From: JAICLV01 sp036380925
GTDB lineage: Bacteria > Actinomycetota > Actinomycetes > Acidothermales > Acidothermaceae
Direction: 5' to 3'
NCBI GenBank assembly: GCA_036380925.1
Contig: DASVDW010000076.1
Span: 1 to 27,451 of the forward strand
Length of the DNA stretch: 27,451 nt
Part shown: in pieces, positions 8,074 to 15,429 of the stretch
Numbering within the stretch: the first letter of the stretch is position 1
Layout: each line of letters begins with the position of its first letter
Made by a program: the position numbers and the translations under genes
The notes under the pieces: generated by a model
What the model saw: the letters and a program-made list of their open reading frames with translations, nothing else
Told to the model about the DNA's origin: nothing
Database searches by the model: none

Positions 8074-8552
8074 CGTTGTTCGAGAACACCGTGCGCGCCG
8101 CGGCGACCGAACGCGCCCGCCGGCTCGCCGGGGCGAATCTCCTGACGCGCGACGGCGCCACTCTCGAGACCAACCCGATGGGCATCATGCGCTGGTACCT
8201 GCATCCAGACCTCGACGGGCCCAGCACGCGCTCGCTGTACTGCCACGAGCTGGAAATCCCGGTCGGCTCGCGCACCGGCCGGCTGCAGTGCCAAGGCGGC
8301 ACGTTGCACTACGTCTTGGAAGGCAGCGGGTGCACCGACCTCGACGGCGTCCGTCATGAGTGGTGCGCCGGTGACGTGATCGCGATTCCGATCAAAGAAA
8401 GCGGCGTCACCTACCAGCACCTGAACACCGGCGACGACGTCGTCCGGATGCTTGTGGTGAACCCGAACCTCGACTCCGCGCTTGGTCCTGAGGCAGGGGT
8501 GGAGTTGAAGGTGCTGGAGGAGTCGCCAGACTTCACGGCGCAGCGAGCATGA
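8070..8552 (+). CDS. Cupin-domain protein lacking the HxH metal motif (partner of the preceding cupin)
   Basis: Second small cupin, 160 residues, clearly alignable with the first (GGxxxYVLxGxG, then GDxxxxPIKxxGVxxQHxN). The first-strand HxH pair is lost: where the first cupin has HTHQGG this one has LQCQGG (72-77), and EHQH becomes TYQH, leaving only His117. It probably cannot hold a metal in the usual way. It may be a non-catalytic subunit of a mixed cupin complex, or bind metal through Cys74. Starts at the ATG in the ATGA overlap with the first cupin and ends in an ATGA overlap with the hydrolase gene, so production is tightly coupled. Exact role unknown. Confidence 0.83.
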   Translation: MTLFENTVRAAATERARRLAGANLLTRDGATLETNPMGIMRWYLHPDLDGPSTRSLYCHELEIPVGSRTGRLQCQGGTLHYVLEGSGCTDLDGVRHEWCAGDVIAIPIKESGVTYQHLNTGDDVVRMLVVNPNLDSALGPEAGVELKVLEESPDFTAQRA

Positions 8553-9328
8553 TCGAAGCCGCCCACACCGTCTACCAACTCGTCATCGGACGACGGCGGC
8601 TGCCGCTGCGCAACTGCCTGCTGCGCGGCGGCGACGACACCGCGGTCAACTTCGCCTACTCCTTGTGGGTGGCGATCTCGGACTCGTCGGTGCTGCTGGT
8701 CGACACCGGTTTCGACGAACCGGTCGCGCGCCGCCGCGGCATCGACTTCGAGCGCGGCGCGGTCGCGGCGTTGCGCGAGCTTGAGCTGGAGCCGTCCGAC
8801 GTCTCGACCATCGTCTTGACCCACCTGCATTTCGATCACGCTGGCGGGCTTGACGCGTTCCCGAACGCGCGGGTGCACGTGCAACAAGCGGATCTCGACT
8901 TCTACACCGGGGCGTTCATGCGCTTTCGGCTGTGCTCAAGCGCGGTCGAGGACGCCGACATCGCCGCCGTCCAAAAGCTGCGGGCCGACGGCCGGCTCGA
9001 ACTGCTGTCCGGCGACGCACGGATCGTCGACGGCGTCGACGCGCTGCACATCGGCGGGCACACACCCGGTATGCAGGCCGTGCGGCTGCGCACCGCCTCC
9101 CGCGACCTGGTGCTCGCCTCCGACGCAGCGCACCTGTACGCCAACCTGGAGGCCCAGGTGCCGTTCCCGGTCTTGCACGACGTGCCGACGAGCTGCGTGG
9201 CGTTCGAGCGCTTGGCCGGGCTCGCCGAGGGTGGTGCGACCGTGGTGCCGGGCCACGACGGTGCGGTGATGGACCGGTTCGAACGGCTGCCCGGACGACG
9301 CGGGGCGTTCGCCGCCCGGCTGGGCTGA
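8549..9328 (+). CDS. Metallo-beta-lactamase-fold hydrolase, lactonase-like
   Basis: Hydrolase of 259 residues with all dinuclear metal ligands of the AHL-lactonase/pyridoxolactonase branch: THLHFDHAGG (91-100; His92, His94, Asp96, His97), His171 in IGGHTPG, Asp192 in ASDAAH, and His236 in VPGHDG. The family opens lactone rings or cleaves thioesters. No signal peptide, so cytosolic. It starts at an ATGA overlap with the second cupin and ends the operon. Together with the cupins and the dehydrogenases across the divergent promoter, a role in opening a lactone intermediate of catabolism seems more likely than quorum quenching, but this is inference. Confidence 0.85.
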   Translation: MIEAAHTVYQLVIGRRRLPLRNCLLRGGDDTAVNFAYSLWVAISDSSVLLVDTGFDEPVARRRGIDFERGAVAALRELELEPSDVSTIVLTHLHFDHAGGLDAFPNARVHVQQADLDFYTGAFMRFRLCSSAVEDADIAAVQKLRADGRLELLSGDARIVDGVDALHIGGHTPGMQAVRLRTASRDLVLASDAAHLYANLEAQVPFPVLHDVPTSCVAFERLAGLAEGGATVVPGHDGAVMDRFERLPGRRGAFAARLG

Positions 9329-9555
9329 CCGGCTGCGCTGATCGGGCGGGGTTGAGCGGCTGGGCCGGGCGGCGGGCCATCCGCCTGCGGGCACCCCGCC
9401 GGACGGGCGAACGAAGCGCCAGGACGGAACCACCCGATTGGCCCAGTCAAGGTGGAGGGGGCGACAAGCCGATCCTCTGAACGCGGGCGGAGTTGGCCGA
9501 ACCACTGACGGCCACCCCCGATGCGACCGGTTAATCCGTGACAGTGGAGGTGGAC

Positions 9556-10023
9556 GTGGCTGCCGCACCCTATTTCGGCCAACCACCGACCCCTGGCGTC
9601 ACGCTGCGCCCGGGCGCGGTCGCGGTGCCCGCGCTGGCGAGCCAGGTGCGTCCCGCTCTGGTCCTTCCCGAGCGGGAGACCCGCGAGCTGATCGCGGCGG
9701 CGCGGGCGGACGACGTCGGCAACGGCGGCAGCTTCGCGGCGGGACCGGCCGGCGTCCAGGTCTGGAGCGGCGCCTTCGACGGCCCGGGCGGCACCAGGGG
9801 GCACGCGCTGCACCTGGGCTCGGTCGACTGGAGCTACAACACCCCGGTCAAGCACTACGCCACCATCTACCGCGCCATGGTGACCGCCGACGGGGTCGCT
9901 TACGGCGAGACCACCGCGTCGATCTTGGCTCGAGTGCTGGCGCTCACCGGCTTGTCGATGGACGGCACGCGGCTGTCACTCGCGGCCCCGCCGGCGCGCG
10001 ACCCGTTCCGCCGCCGGGTCTGA
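9556..10023 (+). CDS. Hypothetical protein of unknown function
   Basis: Not recognised. A 155-residue protein if it starts at GTG 9556, which has GGAGG (9546-9550) five bases upstream; in-frame GTGs at 9538, 9544 and 9550 are less well placed. It shows no signal peptide, membrane helix or known motif. The sequence is mildly hydrophobic and includes GLSMDGTRL near the end; the middle (HLGSVDWSYNTPVKHYATIYRAMVTADGV) looks like a folded domain rather than low complexity. It stands alone, 227 bp after the hydrolase operon, and converges on the divIVA end of the dcw cluster. A 7-bp stem with a 3-nt loop (10013-10029) covers its stop codon. Protein-like codon use supports a real gene. Confidence 0.6.
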   Translation: MAAAPYFGQPPTPGVTLRPGAVAVPALASQVRPALVLPERETRELIAAARADDVGNGGSFAAGPAGVQVWSGAFDGPGGTRGHALHLGSVDWSYNTPVKHYATIYRAMVTADGVAYGETTASILARVLALTGLSMDGTRLSLAAPPARDPFRRRV

Positions 10024-10029
10024 CCCGGC
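10013..10029 (+). terminator. Short GC hairpin over the stop codon of the hypothetical gene
   Basis: GCCGGGT-CTG-ACCCGGC is a perfect 7-bp stem with a 3-nt loop that includes the TGA stop. No T-run follows, so it is only a possible terminator between convergent genes. Confidence 0.35.
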
Positions 10030-10084
10030 CGGCGCCGCCGCACTACGGATAACGCGGCCGGCGCCGCCGCACTACGGATAACGC
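10026..10084. repeat. 29-bp direct tandem duplication
   Basis: The 29-base unit at 10027-10055 is repeated exactly at 10056-10084 (unit includes CACTACGGATAACGC). The right copy contains the last codons and stop of the small membrane protein gene; the left copy lies just beyond its end. Perfect identity suggests a recent duplication. Confidence 0.95.
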
Positions 10085-10251
10085 GGCGGGCGCCGCCGCC
10101 AGGGAAACGCGCTGAGGATCACCGCCAGCAACGCGGCGCCGGACAAACCGATCGCCACGTAGTACAGCCCTGGGCGGGTGAGCAGCAAGCCCACTCCGAC
10201 CAGGATGGCGGCCACGAAGACGGCGGCCCCCGACAGCTTGATCACGAGCAC
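10072..10251 (-). CDS. Small two-helix membrane protein downstream of divIVA
   Basis: A 59-residue open frame directly after the divIVA stop, in the same reading frame. It reads VLVIKLSGAAVFVAAILVGV, then GLLLTRPGLYYVAIGLSG and AALLAVILSAFPW, and ends in a basic Arg/Pro tail (RRRPPRYP). It forms two hydrophobic segments of about 18-20 residues joined by a short TRPGLYY turn, with both ends probably cytosolic. GTG at 10249-10251 is chosen; a second GTG (10243-10245) is possible and neither has a clear ribosome site. Its place at the end of the division cluster hints at an envelope role, but no function is known to me. The composition pattern (evenly spaced hydrophobic runs, stop at the end of a basic tail) argues against chance. 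Confidence 0.6.
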   Translation of the reverse strand: MLVIKLSGAAVFVAAILVGVGLLLTRPGLYYVAIGLSGAALLAVILSAFPWRRRPPRYP

Positions 10252-10284
10252 CGCACGGCCGCCCGCGACGTGGTCGAGCCGACG

Positions 10285-11262
10285 TCAGCCATGCGTGGGC
10301 GGAACCTCAGGACCCTCGTCGACCTCGAACCCACCTGCGGGCGCCTGCTTGGGCGGACCGCTGGGGCCGTCGCCGCCGCCGAGCGGCTCGGATGCCGGCG
10401 GCTGCGGCGCGCCCGGAACCGGTGGCGCCGAGACAGGTGCGAACGGGCTGGCCGGACGAGCAGGCGGCTGCACGCCAGGCACCGCGGGGCCGCCCGCGCC
10501 CTGGCCCGGGGCGCCATGCATCGGCGGCGGATTCGTCGCGCCGGGACCGCCCGGACCGCCGGTCGGCCCGCCAGGCGCTCCTGCGGGGGCGACGGTTGGA
10601 CGAGGCGGCGGCGGGGCGCTCTCGCCCCGGCCCTCGAGGTCGCGCAGCTGGCCCTCGAGGTAGGACTTCAACCGCGCGCGGTACTCGCGCTCGAACGAGC
10701 GCAGCTCCTCGACTCGGCGCTCCAGCTTCTCCCGCTCGGAGTCAAGGCTGCCGACCACGGCGCGGTGCCGCTCGTGGGTCTCCCGCTCCAGCTGCTCGGC
10801 CTTGGCGCGCGCCTCGGCGAGCAGCTTGTCGGCGTCACGGCGTGCCTCCGCGACCGTCTCGTCGGCGGTCTTTTGGGCCATCGCCAGCATCCGCAACGCC
10901 GCCTCCTGGGAACCCTGGGCGGCGGCCGGCGCGGCTGGCGCGGCTGGCGCGGCAGGTGCGGCCGCGGGCGGCCCAGCGGGCGGGGCGGTGGCCGGCGCAG
11001 GTCCGGCCGGCGCACCGGCTCGGGCGGCGTCCGGGGAGAACGCCGGCGCTCCGGACGGCGTCGGCGGGGCGGCCGCCGCTTGCCGGGCCGCCTGCTCGGC
11101 GACCTGCAGCCGGGCGCGCAGGTCAGCGTTCTCGCGATAGAGCCGGGTCAGCTCGGCTTCGACCTCGTCGAGGAAGTCATCGACTTCTCGCTCGTCGTAA
11201 CCGCCCTTGAATCGGCTGTGCGTGAACTCCTTGTTCTTGACGTCCTCTGCGGTCAGCGGCAT
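10285..11262 (-). CDS. wag31: DivIVA/Wag31 cell-pole and septum scaffold
   Basis: Membrane-curvature-sensing coiled-coil protein, 325 residues, that marks cell poles and septa and directs polar growth in actinobacteria. The start MPLTAEDVKNKEFTHSRFKG with GYDEREVDDFLDEVEAEL is the conserved DivIVA lipid-binding domain and first coiled coil (1-65). A long Ala/Pro-rich spacer follows (about 66-120), then a second coiled coil with AEARAKAEQLERET and EREKLERRVEELRSFEREY (about 125-210), then a Pro/Gly-rich tail. The spacer and tail are typical of actinobacterial forms. GAGGTGA lies upstream of the ATG. Last large gene of the cluster, 81 bp after yggT. Confidence 0.97.
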   Translation of the reverse strand: MPLTAEDVKNKEFTHSRFKGGYDEREVDDFLDEVEAELTRLYRENADLRARLQVAEQAARQAAAAPPTPSGAPAFSPDAARAGAPAGPAPATAPPAGPPAAAPAAPAAPAAPAAAQGSQEAALRMLAMAQKTADETVAEARRDADKLLAEARAKAEQLERETHERHRAVVGSLDSEREKLERRVEELRSFEREYRARLKSYLEGQLRDLEGRGESAPPPPRPTVAPAGAPGGPTGGPGGPGATNPPPMHGAPGQGAGGPAVPGVQPPARPASPFAPVSAPPVPGAPQPPASEPLGGGDGPSGPPKQAPAGGFEVDEGPEVPPTHG

Positions 11263-11343
11263 CAGGTCACCTCGTCGTCACGTTCGAGCCGGCAGGGCAG
11301 GCAGGGCAGGGTCGGTGCGTCTGGATCGGGAGAGCAGGACAGA

Positions 11344-11628
11344 TCATAGGGACCGCACCACCGTCATCAGGATCAGCGCGCTGATGAGCAGCGCGATCCA
11401 GGCGATGTCGAGGCTGACTCGGCCCACCCGCAGCGCGGGCACCCAGCCGCGCACGGTGCGCAGCGGCGGGTCGGTGATGGAGTAGCAGATCTCCAAGACG
11501 ACGAGCACGCCGCCTCGGGGCCGCCACTCGCGGGAGAACATCTGCACGTAGTCGAACACCAGGCGCACGATCATCACGATCACGAACGCCAACAAGACGT
11601 CGTAGACGACCTGCCAGAAGATTGACAC
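11344..11628 (-). CDS. yggT: YggT family membrane protein
   Basis: Small integral membrane protein of 94 residues. It has a first hydrophobic segment (about 4-26), a central loop with the family pattern SITDPPLRTVRGWVP (about 50-64), and a second hydrophobic segment at the C-terminus (DIAWIALLISALILMTVV). Genes of this family sit between sepF and divIVA in most actinobacteria and Firmicutes and are linked to division or osmotic fitness, but the molecular role is not known. GTG start at 11626-11628, 34 bp after sepF. Confidence 0.92.
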   Translation of the reverse strand: MSIFWQVVYDVLLAFVIVMIVRLVFDYVQMFSREWRPRGGVLVVLEICYSITDPPLRTVRGWVPALRVGRVSLDIAWIALLISALILMTVVRSL

Positions 11629-11662
11629 GGGGAACGGCCGCCCTTAGACCCGATCTGACGCG

Positions 11663-12268
11663 CTAGCTCTGATTGAAGAACCCGCCTTCTGCGAGCCGCT
11701 GCTTGTCTTCAGCGGTCACCTCAACATTGTGCGGCGAGAGGAGGAAGACTTTCGCAGTGACCCGGTCGATGCTGCCATGAAGGCCGAAGATGAGGCCAGC
11801 CGCGAAGTCGACCAACCGCTTGGCGTCCGCGTCGTCCATCTCTGTCAGGTTCATGATCACCGGCGTGCCCTCGCGGAAGTGCTCGCCGATCGCCCGCGCC
11901 TCGTTGTACGTCCGCGGGTGCAGCGTGGTCACCCGCACCGACGGAACGCCGTCGGACCAGCCCAGCCGGGTCGGCGTCGGGGCCGGCGCAGTCGCGAGCG
12001 CCGATCGGGACGCCGGATAACCCGCCGACCGGTCACGCGCGTCATGCCTGCCCTCGCGCTGGTCAAGGCGGTGGTCGGGGCCGCGTCGGCCGTAATCGAG
12101 GTCGACCGCGGTGTCGTGGGCGCCAGCGCCGCCTCGGCGGCCGGAACGGGCGGCGGGAGCGGGCGCAGCCTGCGACTCGTACTCGTCGTACGCGTCGTAC
12201 TGCTCGTCGTACTGCTCGCCGTCCTCGACCAGGCCGAGGTAGACCGCCGCCTTGCGCATAAAGGCCAT
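11663..12268 (-). CDS. sepF: SepF, FtsZ membrane anchor
   Basis: Cytosolic division protein of 201 residues that binds FtsZ filaments and tethers them to the membrane; the main FtsZ anchor in bacteria without FtsA, as here. The N-terminal helix MRKAAVYLGLVED is the membrane-binding segment. A charged linker rich in Tyr, Asp and Arg follows (about 18-100). The SepF core (about 107-195) has VRVTTLHPRTYNEARAIGEHF, then VIMNLTEMDDADAKRLVDF and GFFNQS at the end. GAGGAG lies six bases before the ATG. It follows yggS by 57 bp. Confidence 0.96.
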   Translation of the reverse strand: MAFMRKAAVYLGLVEDGEQYDEQYDAYDEYESQAAPAPAARSGRRGGAGAHDTAVDLDYGRRGPDHRLDQREGRHDARDRSAGYPASRSALATAPAPTPTRLGWSDGVPSVRVTTLHPRTYNEARAIGEHFREGTPVIMNLTEMDDADAKRLVDFAAGLIFGLHGSIDRVTAKVFLLSPHNVEVTAEDKQRLAEGGFFNQS

Positions 12269-12325
12269 CGGTGTCTCCTCGCGTTGTGCAGTCGGCTTCG
12301 TCGCAGCCGGATTCCGTTTCGGACC

Positions 12326-13063
12326 CTACCTAGCATGCGGTCGGGAACCGAGTAACGCGGCTCCGACACGCAGGTGAGTCGCGCCACAGGCGATCGCCGC
12401 CTCGAGGTCGCCGCTCATCCCCGCGGACACGACGGTCGCCTCGGGGTGGTCGCGGCGCAGCGCCGCGGTCACCGCGGCCAGCCGCTCGAACGCCCGCCGC
12501 GGGTCCCCGCCGAGCGGCGCCACCGCCATCACACCGTCCAGCTGCAAGGCGGACGACGCGGCGATCGCGTCCGCGATCGCCGGCACGTCGGCGACCGGCG
12601 CGCCCGAGCGTCCCGGCTTCGGATCGATGTCGAGATCCACCTGCACCAGGCATCGCAACGGCGTCGCGCGACCCTGCGCGGCGCCCGCCAAGGCGTCCAC
12701 CAGCCGGGGACGGTCGACCGAGTGCACCAGGTGCGCGTAGCTGGTGACCGAGCGGCACTTGTTGGTCTGCAGTCCCCCGATGAAATGCCATCGCACGCGC
12801 GCCTGCGCCGGCTCCCCCCAGCGTTGGGTCAACGCGGCGACCTTGCCGCGCGCCTCCTGGTCGCGGTTCTCGCCGATGTCGGTGACGCCGAGGTCGGCCA
12901 GCAGCTCGACGTCGGACGACGGGAACGTCTTGGTCACCGCGATCAGCGTCAACTCGGCCGGGTCGCGGTGGGCGAGGTCGCACGCCACGGCGATCCGATC
13001 CCGCAGCGCGCGCAGGCTCCCCGCCAGCTGGCGTTGCCGTGCCGCCGGATCGAGGACGCTCAC
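12326..13063 (-). CDS. yggS: YggS/PLPBP family pyridoxal-phosphate-binding protein
   Basis: Single-domain alanine-racemase-like TIM barrel of 245 residues that holds PLP and keeps vitamin B6 and amino-acid pools in balance; it has no known catalytic activity. The PLP lysine is Lys45 in LIAVTKTFP. Family marks IGENRDQEARGK, WHFIGGLQTNK, and GMSGDLEAAIACGATHLRVG near the end are present. GTG at 13061-13063 overlaps the pgeF stop as GTGA and is preferred over the GTG four codons upstream. A usual passenger of the ftsZ-sepF stretch in actinobacteria. Confidence 0.94.
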   Translation of the reverse strand: MSVLDPAARQRQLAGSLRALRDRIAVACDLAHRDPAELTLIAVTKTFPSSDVELLADLGVTDIGENRDQEARGKVAALTQRWGEPAQARVRWHFIGGLQTNKCRSVTSYAHLVHSVDRPRLVDALAGAAQGRATPLRCLVQVDLDIDPKPGRSGAPVADVPAIADAIAASSALQLDGVMAVAPLGGDPRRAFERLAAVTAALRRDHPEATVVSAGMSGDLEAAIACGATHLRVGAALLGSRPHAR

Positions 13064-13773
13064 GCCGACCGCCACACGATCGCCGCCATCCGCCCGGTCA
13101 CGCGGTCACGCCGGTAGGAGAACAGGGCTGGGTCCTCACGTGTGCAACCCGCGACGTGCCGGACGAGCTCGACGCCCTCGCCGGCGAGTTGCGCGGTGAT
13201 CCCCGCCGCGATGTCGATGGCGAACCGCCCGTCGCGGGTGCGCGCTCGCGAGGCGGGAACCGCGCGCCACACGGCTTCGGCCAACTCTCGCGGAACCTCA
13301 TAACACGACGCGCAGACCGACGGACCGATCGCGGCGCGGATCGACGCGGCCCCGAGATCGCGCAGCGCGCCAACCGTGTTCGCGACGACACCGGCGGTCA
13401 GGCCGGGACGGCCGCAATGCGCCACGCCGATCACGCCGGCCCCGGGATCGCCGAGCACGATGAGCGCGCAGTCCGCCGACAGCGCGGCGAGCGGGAGGCC
13501 GGGTTGCGCGGTGACCATGGCGTCGACCTGCGGCACCCCAATGTCGGGGTCGTCGACCTCGACGACCTCGCCACCGTGCCGCGCCTTCAGCCACACCGCG
13601 CCGGGCAGACCGAGCCGGTCGAGCACCCGCCGCCGGTTGGTCGCGACCGCGGCCGGATCGTCGCCGACGTCCAAGCTCAGGTTCAACGAGTCGAACGGCG
13701 CGCCGCTCACCCCGCCGGCCCGGGTGGTGAACGCGTACCTGACCCCGCCGCCGATCCCGCCGAGGGCGAGCAC
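13060..13773 (-). CDS. pgeF: Purine nucleoside phosphorylase / laccase-domain protein (PgeF, YfiH family)
   Basis: Multicopper-oxidase-like family protein of 237 residues. Homologues remove L-Ser wrongly built into the peptidoglycan peptide (PgeF) or act on purine nucleosides. Family marks include the start FTTRAGGVS, NLSLDVGDD, and the metal-site residues His66 (ARHGGEVV), Cys102 (ADCALIVL) and His119. The block usually HAGWRG reads HCGRPG here (119-124), and the usual QVHG reads ARHG, so the site is altered but the ligands remain. GTG start two bases after the ftsZ stop, with AGGAG close by. The link to peptidoglycan quality control fits its place beside ftsZ. Confidence 0.9.
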   Translation of the reverse strand: MLALGGIGGGVRYAFTTRAGGVSGAPFDSLNLSLDVGDDPAAVATNRRRVLDRLGLPGAVWLKARHGGEVVEVDDPDIGVPQVDAMVTAQPGLPLAALSADCALIVLGDPGAGVIGVAHCGRPGLTAGVVANTVGALRDLGAASIRAAIGPSVCASCYEVPRELAEAVWRAVPASRARTRDGRFAIDIAAGITAQLAGEGVELVRHVAGCTREDPALFSYRRDRVTGRMAAIVWRSA

Positions 13774-13775
13774 TC

Positions 13776-15035
13776 CTATTTCAAGAAGTCGGGGACGTCG
13801 AGCTCGTCGGCGTCGTCGTCGAACACGATCGTGCGCCTCGGGACGACCGGCTCGCGGCGCACCGGAACCTCGTCGTCCAGGCCGAGCCTGCTGTGCGCGG
13901 CCGGCACGTCGACGTGCTGCGGCTCGGCGCGCGGCTCGGTGCGCTGCGGGTCGATCCGGGGCGAGGACGACGGCGCCCCCGGCGAGGTGCTGATGTTGAT
14001 CGCCTGCTCGACCGGGTCGGACCGGCCGGGCGTGGTTGGCCGCGCCGCCTCCGCCTGCGCGCGCCGGGCCTGCCGCGCGGGCCGCGGCGCGCCGCCGTCG
14101 AAGCCGGCCGCGATCACGGTGACCCGGACCTCGTCGCCCAGCGCGTCGTCGATCACCGCGCCGAAGATGATGTTCGCCTCGGGGTGCGCCGCCTCCGCGA
14201 CCAGCTGGGCGGCTTCGTTGATCTCGAACAAGCCGAGGTCGGAGCCGCCGGCGACCGAGAGCAACACGCCGTGCGCGCCCTCGATCGACGCTTCCAGCAA
14301 CGGGCTGGAAATCGCCATCTCGGCGGCGGCCACCGCGCGCGCCTCACCGCGCGCGGAGCCGATGCCCATCAAGGCCGAGCCGGCCCCGGCCATGATGGAC
14401 TTCACGTCCGCGAAGTCGAGGTTGATCAAGCCCGGCGTGGTGATCAGATCGGTGATCCCCGACACGCCCTGCAGCAGCACCTGGTCGGCGGACTTGAACG
14501 CGTCGAGCACGCTGATCTTGCGGTCGGATATCGACAGCAGCCGGTCGTTCGGAATGACGATGAGGGTGTCGACCTCGTCGCGCAGGTTTTCGATGCCGAG
14601 CTCGGACTGCTCGGCGCGGCGCCTGCCCTCGAACCCGAACGGGCGGGTCACGACGCCGATCGTCAGCGCGCCAAGGGAGCGGGCGATCCGGGCCACCACG
14701 GGGGCCCCGCCGGTGCCGGTGCCGCCGCCTTCGCCGGCGGTGACGAAGACCATGTCGGCGCCCTTGAGCACCTCCTCGATCTCCTCGGCGTGGTCTTCGG
14801 CAGCCTGCCGGCCGACCTCGGGATCGGCGCCTGCCCCGAGGCCGCGAGTGAGCTCGCGCCCGACGTCCAGCTTGACGTCGGCGTCACTCATCAGCAGCGC
14901 CTGCGCGTCGGTGTTGATGGCGATGAACTCGACGCCTTTGAGGCCGACCTCGATCATCCGGTTGACGGCGTTGACGCCGCCACCCCCGATGCCCACAACC
15001 TTGATGACCGCGAGGTAGTTCTGCGGTGCTGCCAC
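13776..15035 (-). CDS. ftsZ: Cell division protein FtsZ
   Basis: Tubulin-like GTPase of 419 residues that polymerises into the Z ring at mid-cell. GTP-binding glycine loop VGIGGGGVNAVNR (14-26), the tubulin signature GGGTGTGG (103-110), and the T7 catalytic loop NLDFADVKSIM (205-215) are intact. The C-terminal domain ends near residue 315; a variable Arg/Pro linker follows, and the last residues DADELDVPDFLK form the conserved peptide that binds SepF and other partners. GTG start within the usual VAAPQNYLAVIK opening. The 357-bp gap upstream lacks ftsQ and carries its own promoter, so expression is probably partly independent of the mur genes. Confidence 0.98.
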   Translation of the reverse strand: MAAPQNYLAVIKVVGIGGGGVNAVNRMIEVGLKGVEFIAINTDAQALLMSDADVKLDVGRELTRGLGAGADPEVGRQAAEDHAEEIEEVLKGADMVFVTAGEGGGTGTGGAPVVARIARSLGALTIGVVTRPFGFEGRRRAEQSELGIENLRDEVDTLIVIPNDRLLSISDRKISVLDAFKSADQVLLQGVSGITDLITTPGLINLDFADVKSIMAGAGSALMGIGSARGEARAVAAAEMAISSPLLEASIEGAHGVLLSVAGGSDLGLFEINEAAQLVAEAAHPEANIIFGAVIDDALGDEVRVTVIAAGFDGGAPRPARQARRAQAEAARPTTPGRSDPVEQAINISTSPGAPSSSPRIDPQRTEPRAEPQHVDVPAAHSRLGLDDEVPVRREPVVPRRTIVFDDDADELDVPDFLK

Positions 15036-15392
15036 GGCCTATTCGCCTTGCCTTCCCTAGAGTCCGGCCCCTGCGTGCTCGACCCGTGATCGCACGTCGT
15101 CGACGGAGGCGCGCTCCGCGGTTCACGCGGCGCCACGCCCCCACGGCGGGGGCAGCTGGGTGCGGCGATGATGCGGGGAAGCCACCACCGACGGTCACAC
15201 GTGCAGAAACTGCTGGTGCGAGGGCCCGCTTTCCCGGACCCTCACCCTCAGGTAGACCCTTATAGTTATGTCAACCTGAAAGTGCCAAGGAGATTAGGGC
15301 CCGCCCTTGGCGAGGTCAACGACGCCCCCGGCGTGTTACGAATTTCTCGGCCGGCAAACCGCCGCGAACACCGCGAACTCCGTCGAACCGGC
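15036..15392 (-). other. murC-ftsZ intergenic region without ftsQ
   Basis: This 357-bp stretch is where ftsQ (about 750-900 bp) is normally found. I read all three minus-strand frames and see no protein-like frame and no POTRA or FtsQ motif. It holds the outer arm of the inverted repeat at the murC end, a short inverted repeat CCAAGG/CCTTGG pair (15284-15311), a promoter candidate, and a leader of roughly 215 nt before ftsZ. Confidence 0.85.
15248..15288 (-). promoter_or_regulatory. ftsZ promoter candidate with flanking inverted repeat
   Basis: The minus strand reads TTGGCA (15283-15288), 18 nt, TATAAG (15259-15264), a good match to the housekeeping sigma pattern. The arms TCAGGT and ACCTGA (plus strand 15248-15253 and 15274-15279) flank the -10 box and could be a protein-binding site. 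The segment GTTGACATAACTATAA resembles a block that I recall as common just upstream of actinobacterial ftsZ; this memory was not checked. The leader to the ftsZ start is about 215 nt. Confidence 0.6.
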
Positions 15393-15429
15393 TCAGGGCG
15401 TCGCCGACCCGTGAGCCGGTTCGACGGAG
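15378..15429. repeat. Perfect 18-bp inverted repeat over the murC stop codon
   Basis: The arm CTCCGTCGAACCGGCTCA (15378-15395) is the exact complement of 15412-15429, with a 16-nt loop. The murC stop (15393-15395) is the inner end of one arm. In the mRNA it forms a strong hairpin at the end of murC. No U-run follows, so it may act as an mRNA 3'-end block or processing site, or mark a rearrangement, rather than be a classical terminator. Confidence 0.9.

Noticed and set aside
8549..9328. Quorum-quenching AHL lactonase
   Set aside because: Metal ligands fit many lactonases; operon context points to catabolism and nothing specific to acyl-homoserine lactones is seen.
15289..15392. Possible ftsQ remnant
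   Set aside because: None of the three minus-strand frames gives anything like an FtsQ C-terminus, so a decayed copy cannot be supported.
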